A DNA stretch of 64,000 nt from Mesorhizobium sp. M7A.F.Ca.US.008.03.1.1 (GCF_003997495.1 NZ_RZRU01000009.1:186001-250000); one strand, 5' to 3'; positions 45,120 to 53,280 are shown, counted from the stretch's first letter. Program-made: numbers and translations. Notes: generated by a model from the sequence alone, not told the origin.

Positions 45120-45787
45120 CGCCGCGAATGTTCCAGAGTCGGGAGGGGCATCGAACCTGCGGCTGTCTTTGACGTCGGTCTGCCGAGTTTGCAGAGCTGT
45201 GTCTTCAGCCTTCGATGTACCGATGTTCTCGCCCCACGTTGCCTCTGCCTATGGTTTCCGGAGCAAGCCTCTCCAATCTTGCGTCGAATGAACTGAAAAG
45301 CTGGCCATCAGGGAAATCGCTGCTTATCGGAAGACGTCGAGCTTCGGATCGGTGGCGAACGAACTGGCTTCCAGATGTCTAGGAGAAAGCAGTTCCAGAA
45401 GCCCCTCAAATCAAGCTTCTGTCCCCAATCTACCGCCCTTGGGGCGGCTTACATTGCTTTGCTTGGCGCGACCGTCCCAATGGTGGTAGCGATGTGCCCC
45501 CGATGCAACCCACCTGTGCGCACGGCAGCGATAGGAGGGCACTCCAGGAAGCAGGCTTCGAAGCCGTGGCAGTCGGTGACGCTGAACGGGCCATAGCGGC
45601 CTTCGATTAGCTGGCGGCTCGCGAAGGACTGAAGACATGGGCATGAGCGAACGTGTTACGGCGGTCGGGCCGGAGCGAGGTCTCCGCCAAGCTAATCCGA
45701 CAACCACGCGGTCATGGCTCTGGCCCGGCGGGCACTCGTCTATCCCGAGATTTCCTGCAGTCATCAATGCGGTGTTTCCCAAACCCA
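45120..45787. other. Stretch without convincing genes
   Basis: Short frames only. One + frame (about 45490-45609) reads ALQEAGFEAVAVGDAERAIA, similar to the early part of a receiver domain, but it stops at once and has no start; I do not call it. Confidence 0.4.
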
Positions 45788-46051
45788 CTACTGCTGCTCG
45801 GGCATTTCCGTATTTTCCTGAGGGTCCTTTTTCACGCCTGGACTGGGTGACGTGTCCGCTGGTGCATTACCTCCCTGGTTTTGCTCAGGAGCACGCTTGA
45901 ACGGTGCCGTCTGCCAAGAGCCGTTCGATAGAGGCGTAAGTACAAAGAATGCCATCAGGCCTACAAAAATGACGGCGATAACCGCCACGCCCCACCCCAT
46001 GAGTCTTCGCGTGCCGCGTTGTTCTTCCCTGCGAGATAGGTTGTCCGCCAT
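45788..46051 (-). CDS. Small single-helix membrane protein, 87 residues
   Basis: MADNLSRREEQRGTRRLMGW, a membrane helix (WGVAVIAVIFVGLMAFFVL), then a polar tail rich in Pro/Asn/Glu. N-in topology is likely. ATG 46051 with AAAGG 8 bases upstream; an exact EcfG-type promoter ends about 34 bases before the ATG. Function unknown; a general-stress membrane protein is likely. Confidence 0.7.
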   Translation of the reverse strand: MADNLSRREEQRGTRRLMGWGVAVIAVIFVGLMAFFVLTPLSNGSWQTAPFKRAPEQNQGGNAPADTSPSPGVKKDPQENTEMPEQQ

Positions 46052-46085
46052 TGCTCCGGCCTTTCGTGAACTGGCGCTGGTGAGC

Positions 46086-46110
46086 AACGCGCCTTCTCGA
46101 ACTCGGTTCC
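46086..46110 (-). promoter_or_regulatory. EcfG-type promoter (consensus match) of membrane protein
   Basis: On the minus strand GGAAC, 16 bases, CGTT (46110 down to 46086): an exact EcfG/RpoE2 consensus. Predicted start of transcription near 46078, giving a leader of about 27 bases. Confidence 0.65.
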
Positions 46111-46123
46111 GCCACGTCCGACA

Positions 46124-46300
46124 TCAAGCTTCGCCTTGAGGCGGCTTCCCGTCGCACTGACGGTCTACGGTTTCTGCTTTCTGCTCCGCGGGTGGCGTCT
46201 CGTCGACCGGCAGTTTCGGCAGCGAACTGTTTTCGTCCGGTGATAGCGAAGGAAGTATCTCAGCCACCTCTGCCAGGATGTCGTTTACGATCCCGTTCAT
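46124..46300 (-). CDS. Hypothetical protein, 58 residues
   Basis: MNGIVNDILAEVAEILPSLS, then an acidic proline-rich tail ending DGKPPQGEA. Weak ribosome site. An EcfG-like promoter (GGAAC-N16-AGTT, 46357-46333) lies just upstream on the same strand, which supports expression. Confidence 0.4.
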   Translation of the reverse strand: MNGIVNDILAEVAEILPSLSPDENSSLPKLPVDETPPAEQKAETVDRQCDGKPPQGEA

Positions 46301-46332
46301 CTGCGTGCCTGTTGCGAAAATATTTCCTGTCG

Positions 46333-46357
46333 AACTTCGCTATTGCATCAAAGTTCC
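46333..46357 (-). promoter_or_regulatory. EcfG-like promoter
   Basis: Minus strand GGAAC (46357-46353), 16 bases, AGTT (46336-46333), one base from consensus, 32 bases before the ATG at 46300. Confidence 0.45.
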
Positions 46358-46398
46358 GGCCCCCGGTGCAGCAACTGAGAATTGAGCAATTTTGAAGC

Positions 46399-46599
46399 TT
46401 AGCCACTAACGTCGTTGCCGGCGCATTGGGGAATAGGCCTCGGGTTTAGCCTTTGCCACTGACCGGCTGCGAAATTCCTTGCGAATTCCAAGGTCTCGAA
46501 AAGCTGCTGCGTGATCGCGCCGTCCTCGAGTATCTGAACCGCCCAGTGCCCGTCTAATTGCTCAATTGAAACACTGTTCTTTGGTTTGTCGTCCACCAT
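46399..46599 (-). CDS. Hypothetical protein, 66 residues
   Basis: MVDDKPKNSVSIEQLDGHWA, VQILEDGAITQQLFETLEFA, RNFAAGQWQRLNPRP. ATG 46599 has GAGGAG 6 bases upstream. Appears to belong to a small rhizobial protein family that I cannot name. Confidence 0.55.
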   Translation of the reverse strand: MVDDKPKNSVSIEQLDGHWAVQILEDGAITQQLFETLEFARNFAAGQWQRLNPRPIPQCAGNDVSG

Positions 46600-46707
46600 C
46601 CGCACTCCTCCGCAGATGCAACAGTGTAAAGCACCGTGGCGGGCCGCCGCTATCAATGTTCGAAACATACCAAATTCCCGCACCCGGTCAGACCGGGGAG
46701 ACCATCC

Positions 46708-46865
46708 ATGCCAGCCCCCGCAGGAAACCAGTTTTGGAAGGCCCTAGCTCACATGGCCGCACCCCGATCTTCACTCATCCAGAAAAGCTGTGGACAGCAT
46801 GTTGCGAGTACTTCGAATGGGTCGACGCGTACCAACTCTATGTGGCCAAGCCATTCGCGTATCCG
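46708..46865 (+). pseudogene. Frameshifted fragment of phage terminase small subunit
   Basis: MPAPAGNQFWKA from 46708 and, in another frame, SSHGRTPIFTHPEKLW then ACCEYFEWVDAYQLY and KPFAY. Together they read like the start of a DNA-packaging terminase small subunit, with a frameshift near 46745 and a break after KPFAY near 46862. Confidence 0.55.
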
Positions 46866-47040
46866 CGTCCAGCAGCACGCCGGGCCGGCGCCGAAGGGCA
46901 TGAAGGGGCCGGCGACGCAATGGGTCACGCGGGGCCTGATCGGGCGCGTGAAGCACTTGCGCGGCCATGAGTATTTGCGGCACGCTTCGCTGCAAAATTT
47001 CAGGGAGGAGGATCATGCCGATTCATCGAAAGGCCGCTGA
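46866..47040 (+). pseudogene. Fragment of a small conserved protein
   Basis: The frame PAPKGMKGPATQWVTRGLIG then RVKHLRGHEYLRHASLQNF looks like a conserved short protein, joined directly to the terminase fragment and without its own clear start. It overlaps the next gene. Confidence 0.35.
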
Positions 47041-47224
47041 CGCGGGCATTTTTCGGCCGGCCGAGCTGGACTTGCTGGGGCGTGTTTTCGAGCAGCTCAA
47101 CTTTGACGGCCAGTCGGGAGATGCCCGCGACGCCATCGCATCACGTGTGATCGCCAATTACATGGCCGGCATAAAAGATGAGGCCGAACTTCTCTCGCTT
47201 TCGAGGCAGCCGTTGGGGCGGTAA
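47015..47224 (+). CDS. Hypothetical protein, 69 residues
   Basis: MPIHRKAADAGIFRPAELDL, LGRVFEQLNFDGQSGDARDA, IASRVIANYMAGIKDEAELL. A very good ribosome site (AGGGAGGAGG) precedes ATG 47015. Helical; no named family recognised. Confidence 0.65.
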   Translation: MPIHRKAADAGIFRPAELDLLGRVFEQLNFDGQSGDARDAIASRVIANYMAGIKDEAELLSLSRQPLGR

Positions 47225-47235
47225 GGTGGGGAAAG

Positions 47236-47499
47236 CTAGAGCTTCACCAGGCGCACAGCATCAAGCGCGACCGTCACCACTGGGCCACCCAGGCTCACCG
47301 TTACAGCGTCGTTCTCGACCCGTGTGACGCTGCCGATCAGTTCCATAGTCTGGCCTTTGACCACCTTCGTGGTGCTATCCCGAACGGAATGCGGGAATCC
47401 GTAGGTCGGAATGGACACGCTGATCCTGTCGTCAGTGACGCGTCGAATAATGGTGGCGTCGATCGCCACCTCATCGCCGATGTTGAGACCGCTAGCCAT
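47236..47499 (-). CDS. Small beta-rich protein (module copy C, intact)
   Basis: Protein of 87 residues (MASGLNIGDEVAIDATIIRR, VTDDRISVSIPTYGFPHSVR, ending VTVALDAVRLVKL) with alternating strand-like segments suggesting a small barrel. It is the reference for the truncated copy at 40884 and the frameshifted copy at 37938. Function unknown. Confidence 0.6.
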   Translation of the reverse strand: MASGLNIGDEVAIDATIIRRVTDDRISVSIPTYGFPHSVRDSTTKVVKGQTMELIGSVTRVENDAVTVSLGGPVVTVALDAVRLVKL

Positions 47500-47539
47500 G
47501 CAATGGACTCTGGTGCGGCCGTGGCACGCGTCAAGTATC

Positions 47540-47564
47540 GGAACCTAACATCCGCTGTTCGCTT
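47540..47564 (+). promoter_or_regulatory. EcfG-like promoter of module copy C, now detached
   Basis: GGAAC (47540-47544), 16 bases, GCTT (47561-47564), as in copies A and B. The sequence that should follow (a DUF768 gene) is displaced by about 0.9 kb. Confidence 0.4.
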
Positions 47565-47800
47565 TCCTGCACATGCCTTTGGGGCTCTGAGGGCGCTGGC
47601 GATGTCATCGAAGGCGTGTTCCATCCTAAAACCTTAGATCGAGAGCTCGAATCTCGGAAACCCTCTTTTGTTCTCATGGGAGTCTGGGGCATTCGGTACG
47701 CCACGTAGATCGGCTGTAAATCGGGAAGAGCCTTGCACACGCATTTCGGCTAATATGAAGCGTCCCGCACATTCACGCGTGACGAAAATAGGAGGATGCG

Positions 47801-48223
47801 ATGAATAACTTGAATCGCAGGTCTGCAATTGCTCTCGGTGTGACGGCCGCAGCCGTAACGCCATTGTTCGCCTTGGCGGCATCTGCAAAAACCAAGGAAT
47901 ATGGCCCAACGGATGGCAAGGAGATTGCCCCCGGCGTCAGGGTGGTGGAGGTCGGCACCGGGAACGCGGATATTGGCGCCTACAAGAGCATCGCAATTGT
48001 GGATGTTGTCTTCCAGCCCGGTGCACACGCTCCGGCAATGATGATGGACAACGACATGGTATGCACAATCGCTGCGGGCGAATTCATCATCAAAAAGGTG
48101 GACAAGGAATTCAAGCTCAAGGAAGGCGATATGTATACGTGCGCCAAGGGAAAGACCGATGAGGCCACTAATACAAGTGCCTTGGTCGGCGTGCATCGCA
48201 TCGCCGTTCTGATACCTGCCTAG
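47801..48223 (+). CDS. Exported cupin-like protein
   Basis: Protein of 140 residues with a twin-arginine-like signal (NLNRRSAIALGVTAAAVTPL, cut near ALAASA) and a cupin-type beta core (VDVVFQPGAHAPAMMMDNDM, CTIAAGEFIIKKV, FKLKEGDMYTCAKGKTDEA). GGAGG lies before the ATG. Likely periplasmic; ligand unknown. Confidence 0.7.
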   Translation: MNNLNRRSAIALGVTAAAVTPLFALAASAKTKEYGPTDGKEIAPGVRVVEVGTGNADIGAYKSIAIVDVVFQPGAHAPAMMMDNDMVCTIAAGEFIIKKVDKEFKLKEGDMYTCAKGKTDEATNTSALVGVHRIAVLIPA

Positions 48224-48470
48224 GAGAGATAGCAGGCGCCTGCTGCCGGTGACACACGCCGCAGCGGGCGCTTCGGCTGCTGCTGCAAACGGCGATAACC
48301 ACATCAAGCGGAACCGAATCAGGGGCTTGCAACTGTTGGGTTCAACCAAGCTTGCATGAGGCCCGCCTCATGTTCAGAGATAAAGAAACACGAGATTTAG
48401 AAGCCGCCCTGATCGCTGCAGTTCCCGCTTTCGGTTCTGGTCGCGGTGGCGATGGTCAGCCTCACGTCGG

Positions 48471-48689
48471 ATGAGCAAACGCGGCAGAGATTTCTTGTAA
48501 AGATGGTTTCGGACAACGTTCCCGAAACGGTCGGCGCGGACATCATCTCAGTCGCTGAGTTGACCCAGAAGCTGTTCGCAGACGCCAAGGCGGTAGGCAT
48601 CAGCAGAGCTGAAATTGAGGAAGCCACAGTCAGCGCTTACAATACCATCCTTGACGCGAGTCCACTACGATCCCGGCTTGGCTGAGTGA
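48471..48689 (+). pseudogene. DUF768 gene, broken (module copy C)
   Basis: Start ATGAGCAAACGCGGC matches MSTRG of the family, but TAA replaces the GAC of FLD, one base is missing before NVPET and two near the end (the normal ending VHYDPGLAE is in another frame). The core ISVAELTQKLFADAKAVGIS is intact. Confidence 0.65.
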
Positions 48690-48990
48690 CGTCCGCCCTA
48701 CGGCAATGCCGATGGCGAGGGCCAAAGGCGCCATTGGCGAGCAGATGACGGGCAAAGGGGCTGTAGCGGTCCCGCAAACCCGTGCAGAGCTGGTGCGGAT
48801 GCGGCACCCCGCCTGAGCGTGGCCCGACCGAGTGATGCCCCCATCTCCCGTTCGAACCGCACCGCGTCCCGGTGGTCGGCTACCATTTCCTTCAGGCGCG
48901 AGAAATGTCTCGTAAGATAAGATCCCGGTGAACGATGAGCGCGACCAAACTCTGCCGCCGCCCGTTGACCTATGCTGGTTGCTCCCAGCG
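48690..48990 (+). repeat. Downstream repeat of module copy C
   Basis: About 300 bases highly similar to 41163-41500, including the short frame MPMARAKGAIGEQMTGKGAV that ends RMRHPA. Copy B has about 8 extra codons in this frame. Confidence 0.7.
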
Positions 48991-49034
48991 CACTCAACAC
49001 CCTAGCCCGCCCGTCCCATTCGGGCGGGCTCTTT
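48964..49034 (+). ncRNA. Two-hairpin element with terminator (repeat family, copy 3)
   Basis: GTTGACCTATGCTGG block, short hairpin (48973-48990), then a perfect 10-bp terminator AGCCCGCCCG/CGGGCGGGCT (49004-49030) followed by CTTTTG. Same family as 37426 and 41475. Confidence 0.35.
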
Positions 49035-49099
49035 TGAACGCTTGACAATGAAGCGCAGTTCATACGTCTGTGCGCTTGATAACAACGGAGGACGCCACC

Positions 49100-49192
49100 T
49101 TGAAAAAGACATACGAAAAGCCGGTTCTGACGAAGCGTGACTGCCTGTCGAAGGTCACTGCCTCTCCTCCTTCATCGAGCACCGCAACCTGA
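49100..49192 (+). CDS. Orphan RiPP (lasso-type) precursor peptide, 30 residues
   Basis: TTG start with GGAGG 8 bases upstream: MKKTYEKPVLTKRDCLSKVT followed by ASPPSSSTAT. The Y-E-K-P-x-L-x3-R-x2-L-x2-V-T leader is typical of proteobacterial lasso-peptide precursors and of the orphan RiPP precursor genes I recall from Mesorhizobium. A strong terminator follows at 49218. No B/C maturation enzymes or transporter are in the window; the core after VTA is short and Ser/Pro/Thr-rich. Confidence 0.6.
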   Translation: MKKTYEKPVLTKRDCLSKVTASPPSSSTAT

Positions 49193-49217
49193 ACAAAGTA
49201 ACGTTCAGTATCAGCAA

Positions 49218-49247
49218 GCCCGCTGGCTCCGGTTGGCGGGCTTTTTT
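49218..49247 (+). terminator. Terminator of the RiPP-like gene
   Basis: GCCCGC/GCGGGC stem extended by four inner pairs with a TCCG loop, then TTTTTT; nearly the same as the terminator at 37692-37720. Confidence 0.8.
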
Positions 49248-49472
49248 CTTGGGCTAAATTCTTGGGATGCAACGGCAAAGCAGAGGTCTGAAAGCACGGA
49301 TTTGGCCGCTTTTAGAGGAACAAGTCTACGCCGCGTATTGGTTGCCTGCCGGGTTCCAACGCTCGGCCGCCCTTATATCCCTTAGGGGCGGCCCGCCGCT
49401 GCGGTGAATGGGGCGGCGGGCTGTTCCTTGAAACCAAAGATCATTCTGTAAGTTGGTCCAAAGGAGGAGCCA

Positions 49473-49645
49473 ATGAAAAGGATGGCGATGGACGTGTGGA
49501 AGAGGGCAATCAGCAACTGCTTGCCCGACGTTCGTCTGAAGAGGTCGGCATTTCGGAGCCTGATGCGCGAGATCTGATCAAGCTCATTGGCACGGATGGG
49601 AATTCGCTGTTGCGGGAAGGTCGGTTTTTGAAGGAACGTCATTAG
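49473..49645 (+). pseudogene. Small protein gene with one-base frameshift after the start
   Basis: AAGGAGGAGCCA stands before ATG 49473, but the well-formed protein (DGDGRVEEGNQQLLARRSS, ARDLIKLIGTDGNSLLREGR) is in another frame. Adding one A to ATGAAAAGG would join the two into about 57 residues. Either a recent mutation in an A-run or a sequencing error. Confidence 0.45.
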
Positions 49646-49689
49646 AAGTCCGCCGCCTATTGGGGCGCGACTACACCTTTGGGAATCGA

Positions 49690-49799
49690 CCGCTCATATG
49701 GTCTCGTGGCGCATGGCAAGCCCGTGCAACGTTTCGCCGCCAAGATTCCTGAGCGACCTGACGTTTAAATTCGATGCTGTGAGTTCGGTATCTTGGCAT
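49690..49799 (-). mobile_element. Remnant of a transposase N terminus
   Basis: MPRYRTHSIEFKRQVAQE, then in another frame GGETLHGLAMRHETI. These match the start of IS3/IS66-type transposase OrfA (helix-turn-helix), with a frameshift and no downstream part. No inverted repeats seen. Confidence 0.6.
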
Positions 49800-49955
49800 G
49801 GCTTTCCGGTTATCCTCACCGGGCATTTCCGGGTTCGCGAAAGGCGACAACATTCGCCTGCGGTACTTCATTCATCCAAAACCCCTCTCTGTTTAACCCG
49901 CCATAACGCGGGGTGTCGCCAATTTGTTCCTATAGCTCGTCGGCGAGAGCGTTGA

Positions 49956-50135
49956 AGCGGCAAGAACGAGTTGGGAGGCCGGGATGTGCCCTTCGTCGTC
50001 TATTCCGGCCTGGGTCCCGAGGAGAGTAATGAAGTATTCTCACTTGGGATGACGGTGAAGCCGGCCTTCCCGGAAGTAGTTGTCCGCCTTCTCAGAGAGC
50101 TGCTCGCCGGTCAGCAACCGAGGATGACCGGATAG
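49956..50135 (+). pseudogene. C-terminal fragment of a receiver-domain protein
   Basis: The frame reads KNELGGRDVPFVVYSG, then KPAFPEVVVRLLRELLAG and stop. VPFVVYSG...KPA matches the last strand and helix of single-domain response regulators common in rhizobia. An in-frame TGA at 49953 and loss of the N terminus make it a remnant. Confidence 0.5.
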
Positions 50136-50201
50136 CTGCACCCTTGCTTTAAGCTGGCGGACTCACGTGCGGGGCCGGCGTCAGAGGTGGAAGGAAAGGC
50201 G

Positions 50202-51527
50202 ATGGCCGTTTCGCCCGTCTGCCTGCTGGCCGTTTTGCTTGGGTCCGGGTACGGAGGCACGGAGCGCGCATTGGCGTGGCAATCAACAAGGTTCCCGGAT
50301 GAGGGCGGCTCATATTGTGCATTGCAGCAACCATATGGCTGCATGTGCGTTGTGCCATACTGTGCCATTCCGGCGCGCAAGGACACTGATTTGCGAAGTA
50401 TATCGGACACGATCGCTCGCCTGAGCGCGCGGCCAGCCGGATCAGGGGAACGCAAGGACGCTCACTTGTCCGAAATCACAGGGTTCGGGTCCAATCCCGG
50501 GGCCTTGCGTGCGTGGTTTTATCTTCCGGAGAATCTAACCCGGCAGTCGGCGCTGGTCGTCGTGCTGCATGGCTGCACCCAGAATGCGGCCAGCTATGAT
50601 CATGGCTCCGGCTGGACCGAGCTCGCCGCCAAGCATGATTTTGCCGTCCTTTTCCCCGAGCAGCAGCGCGCCAACAACGCCAATCTTTGCTTCAACTGGT
50701 TCGTGCCAGGCGATATCAGCCGCGACAGCGGCGAGGCACTGTCCATCCGCCAGATGATTGAGGCGGTAGTCGTTACGCATGGGCTTGATCGCAAGAGGAT
50801 CTTTATCACAGGTCTGTCCGCCGGGGGCGCCATGGCGGCGGTGATGCTGGCAAACTATCCCGAACTGTTTGCCGGCGGCGCGATCATTGCCGGGCTTGCC
50901 TATGGCACTGCCTCGACCATCCCCGAAGCCTTCGGCCGCATGCGCGGCCATGGCGGTCCGTCCGGGACCGACCTCCAGCGCCTGTTGCGGGCAGCCTCGC
51001 CGCACAACGGCCCGTGGCCGCGGCTTTCGCTGTGGCAGGGCTCGGCCGACACGACCGTCGTGCCAGCGAATGCGGACGCGGTGCTGGCGCAGTGGCAAAG
51101 CGTGCACAACCTCAGCGAAAAGCCAACACGCATAGAGAAGATCGACGGCCAGACGCGGAAGATCTGGTCCGACGGCAAAGGTCGCGAAGTGGTCGAGACG
51201 TTCACCATTGCCGGGATGGGGCATGGAACGCCACTGCAAACTGGTGGCGGCGATGGTCTCGGCAAAGCAGGGCCTTTCATGCTGGATGTTGGGATTTCCT
51301 CGACACGCCACATCGCCCGCTTCTGGGAATTGACGAAGCCCGTCGTGCGAAGCAAAGGCAAAGCCGAGGTCGCTTCAGCTGCCGCATTGCAGTTCTTTGC
51401 ACCAATGGAAAAACCGCGGGCAGTCCGTATCGATCCCACGCCGGAGCGAGCCAATGCGCGTGGCCCGGCGAGCCGGATTTCCAAGGTCATCGAAGATGCG
51501 TTGCGCGCGGCGGGATTGATGCCCTAA
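50202..51527 (+). CDS. Exported PHB-depolymerase-family esterase
   Basis: Secreted alpha/beta hydrolase of 441 residues (signal MAVSPVCLLAVLLGSGYGG). Esterase_phd features: VVVLHGCTQNAASYDHGSGW, nucleophile GLSAGGAMAAVMLANYPELF split as GLSAGG and the following helix, aspartate in WQGSADTTV, and histidine in GMGHGTP. Likely acts on polyhydroxyalkanoate or other polyesters. ATG 50202 follows AAGGAAAGG. Confidence 0.85.
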   Translation: MAVSPVCLLAVLLGSGYGGTERALAWQSTRFPDEGGSYCALQQPYGCMCVVPYCAIPARKDTDLRSISDTIARLSARPAGSGERKDAHLSEITGFGSNPGALRAWFYLPENLTRQSALVVVLHGCTQNAASYDHGSGWTELAAKHDFAVLFPEQQRANNANLCFNWFVPGDISRDSGEALSIRQMIEAVVVTHGLDRKRIFITGLSAGGAMAAVMLANYPELFAGGAIIAGLAYGTASTIPEAFGRMRGHGGPSGTDLQRLLRAASPHNGPWPRLSLWQGSADTTVVPANADAVLAQWQSVHNLSEKPTRIEKIDGQTRKIWSDGKGREVVETFTIAGMGHGTPLQTGGGDGLGKAGPFMLDVGISSTRHIARFWELTKPVVRSKGKAEVASAAALQFFAPMEKPRAVRIDPTPERANARGPASRISKVIEDALRAAGLMP

Positions 51528-51872
51528 ATTGTTGTGGTGGAGGAGCTCTTTGTGGCCTTGCCCGGGCCGCCTCTGGTCGTTGAAGTTCTGCCGTGCCTGG
51601 CTTTCCATCTCGGTTTGGCGAGCGGAAAGCGCGCTGCGGCGGACTCCTTGAGCAGGTGCGTGCCCATTTTGGGCGGAACAAGAGATACGCGCGAAAAAAG
51701 ACCGACGAGATCAACGACAGCAATAGCCCCCGAAAGCTTGCTCTTGTCTCGGCACCGCTAACAATCGCCGGCAAGTTCGCCTATCCCTGCGTAGGCGCTC
51801 GCGCTCCAGCTTCGAGCTGCATTAATGTCACGGACCTCTGGACCCCTTGTCAGCCGATGCTAAATCAAGGCA
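51528..51872. other. Gap without recognised gene
   Basis: Only weak frames. GC is lower toward the right end, as expected of a promoter region for the next gene. Confidence 0.4.
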
Positions 51873-52343
51873 ATGCGACGCTTACTTCTAGGCCCTACAG
51901 CCTTCCTCATCTGCACGACGTGGCTTCAGGCCGAAGCCTGGAAGCCCTTCGGGGTCCGGCAGCTTGGCTTCACATTCGATATCCCTCCAGGCTTCGCCCT
52001 GACTCAACGTTCGCAGCAGGGGGCGGCCTTTCGGGGCCCAAGGGATGCGCTTCTGGTCGTTTGGGGCGCGCGACTGGGCAAAGCCAGTTTTCGCGCCGAG
52101 ATCGAGCATCGCATGATTGAAGACGAAAGGGCCGGTTGGCGACTGACCTATCGGCGCATAGCCCCCAGATGGGCCAGCTACTCCGGTGTCAAGAATGGCG
52201 ATATTCGCTATGTCCGCGCAATTATGGTGTGCGACGAGCGGGCCGCACTTTTCACAATGAACTATAGGCAATCGGAAAAGGAACCGTATGATCCTATTGT
52301 AGTGCGCATGGTCCGGTCTCTGAAGGCACAAGGCTGCTCATGA
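51873..52343 (+). CDS. Exported hypothetical protein, 156 residues
   Basis: Signal peptide (MRRLLLGPTAFLICTTWLQA) and a mature part with strand-rich segments (LGFTFDIPPGFALTQRSQQG; ALLVVWGARLGKASF). Ends in a conserved-looking VVRMVRSLKAQGCS. No named family recognised. Confidence 0.65.
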   Translation: MRRLLLGPTAFLICTTWLQAEAWKPFGVRQLGFTFDIPPGFALTQRSQQGAAFRGPRDALLVVWGARLGKASFRAEIEHRMIEDERAGWRLTYRRIAPRWASYSGVKNGDIRYVRAIMVCDERAALFTMNYRQSEKEPYDPIVVRMVRSLKAQGCS

Positions 52344-52451
52344 GGTTCTGGGCTGGCGACCAATGGGCACCAAAACGGCTTACAGTGCCGCGGCATGGCT
52401 CATGATCGCGTATCGGTGGAATATCCGGCGCGTGCTTCGGCGCAGGTGAGG

Positions 52452-52476
52452 GGAACCTAACTTTCCCTGGCATGTT
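52452..52476 (+). promoter_or_regulatory. EcfG-like promoter before a micro-ORF
   Basis: GGAAC (52452-52456), 16 bases, TGTT (52473-52476), about 33 bases before an ATG with a good ribosome site. Confidence 0.5.
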
Positions 52477-52509
52477 TCCCCAGGGCAAAGAAAATCCGGA
52501 GGGAAATCC

Positions 52510-52551
52510 ATGGGCGCCAAATCATCTCGCGACGCAGCCTGGCCATCGTAA
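52510..52551 (+). CDS. Possible 13-residue micro-ORF
   Basis: GGAGGG lies 7 bases before ATG 52510, which opens MGAKSSRDAAWPS and then TAA. With the EcfG-like promoter it forms a complete small transcription unit. It may be a true short peptide or the start of a broken gene; the following 400 bases show no clear continuation. Confidence 0.25.
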   Translation: MGAKSSRDAAWPS

Positions 52552-52926
52552 GGATGAGGCGCTAGCCGCACGCAAGAGGCTGCCGCCAAACCCGATAAAC
52601 GAATGATTGGGATCGAGACCAGGTGCACGGTGATGCTGACACGATAGACTTGCAGCCGCGGCCGGAAGGCCAGGAATAGCAACACGCGCGGTTTTCACAG
52701 GAAGCGGTAGCTTGCAAGCTGGTAAAACCCATCGAGTTGGATATGGCAACCAGTCTGTCTTGGAGCGCCGTTAGATTCACTCACAAATGACCTCTGATCG
52801 GGGGCCGCCCGGTCCGTCGCCGAGAACAGTGCCCAGGTGGGAGCCACCAGTCCAAACGAGTCCGAACGCGATTTGCAACTATCCCGGGCAGGTTTGCGCC
52901 TCGGCGCGTGCAATGCGGCGGCTGAT

Positions 52927-52952
52927 GGAACATCGTGAATGTCGCGGCCGTT
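52927..52952 (+). promoter_or_regulatory. EcfG-type promoter (consensus match)
   Basis: GGAAC (52927-52931), 17 bases, CGTT (52949-52952), then GGAGG and ATG 52975. Exact consensus at the longer spacing. Confidence 0.65.
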
Positions 52953-52974
52953 TAAAGATCTTGGAGGTGGCCGC

Positions 52975-53280
52975 ATGCACCTTGTCCAGATCCTGCTTCC
53001 TCGTTCCGACAACGCGGGAGAGCCCTTCGCCAAGGAAGACTTCGACCGTGTGAAGCAAGAACTCGCTGATACCTTCGAAGGTGTCACTGCGTATCTTCGG
53101 GCGCCCGCGGAAGGGGTGTGGAGGCAGGGAAATGAGTCCGACATGGACGAGATCGTCATCTTCGAGGTGATGACGGAAGAAGTCGATCTGCCCGATTGGC
53201 GAAGGCGCCGAGCGGAGTTGGAGCGCCGTTTCCGGCAGGACGAGATCATCATACGCTACCTACCGATGGCATTGGTCTAG
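52975..53280 (+). CDS. Hypothetical stress-regulated protein, 101 residues
   Basis: MHLVQILLPRSDNAGEPFAK, DFDRVKQELADTFEGVTAYL, RAPAEGVWRQG, ending EIIIRYLPMALV. Compact alpha/beta protein resembling a family of short conserved proteins whose members carry the FGGVTAY and RAPAEG motifs. Ribosome site GGAGG 7 bases upstream and an exact EcfG-type promoter make a complete unit. Confidence 0.7.
   Translation: MHLVQILLPRSDNAGEPFAKEDFDRVKQELADTFEGVTAYLRAPAEGVWRQGNESDMDEIVIFEVMTEEVDLPDWRRRRAELERRFRQDEIIIRYLPMALV

Noticed and set aside
45136..45170. Possible tRNA 3' end on the minus strand (GGTTCGATGCC followed by CCTCCCGACTCT)
   Set aside because: The flanking bases do not pair into a T-stem (GCAGG against CCCCT), and no anticodon or D arm can be folded upstream.
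45490..45609. Plus-strand frame resembling the early part of a receiver domain (ALQEAGFEAVAVGDAERAIA)
   Set aside because: About 20 residues of weak similarity, no start codon or ribosome site, immediate stop; not enough to call even a remnant.
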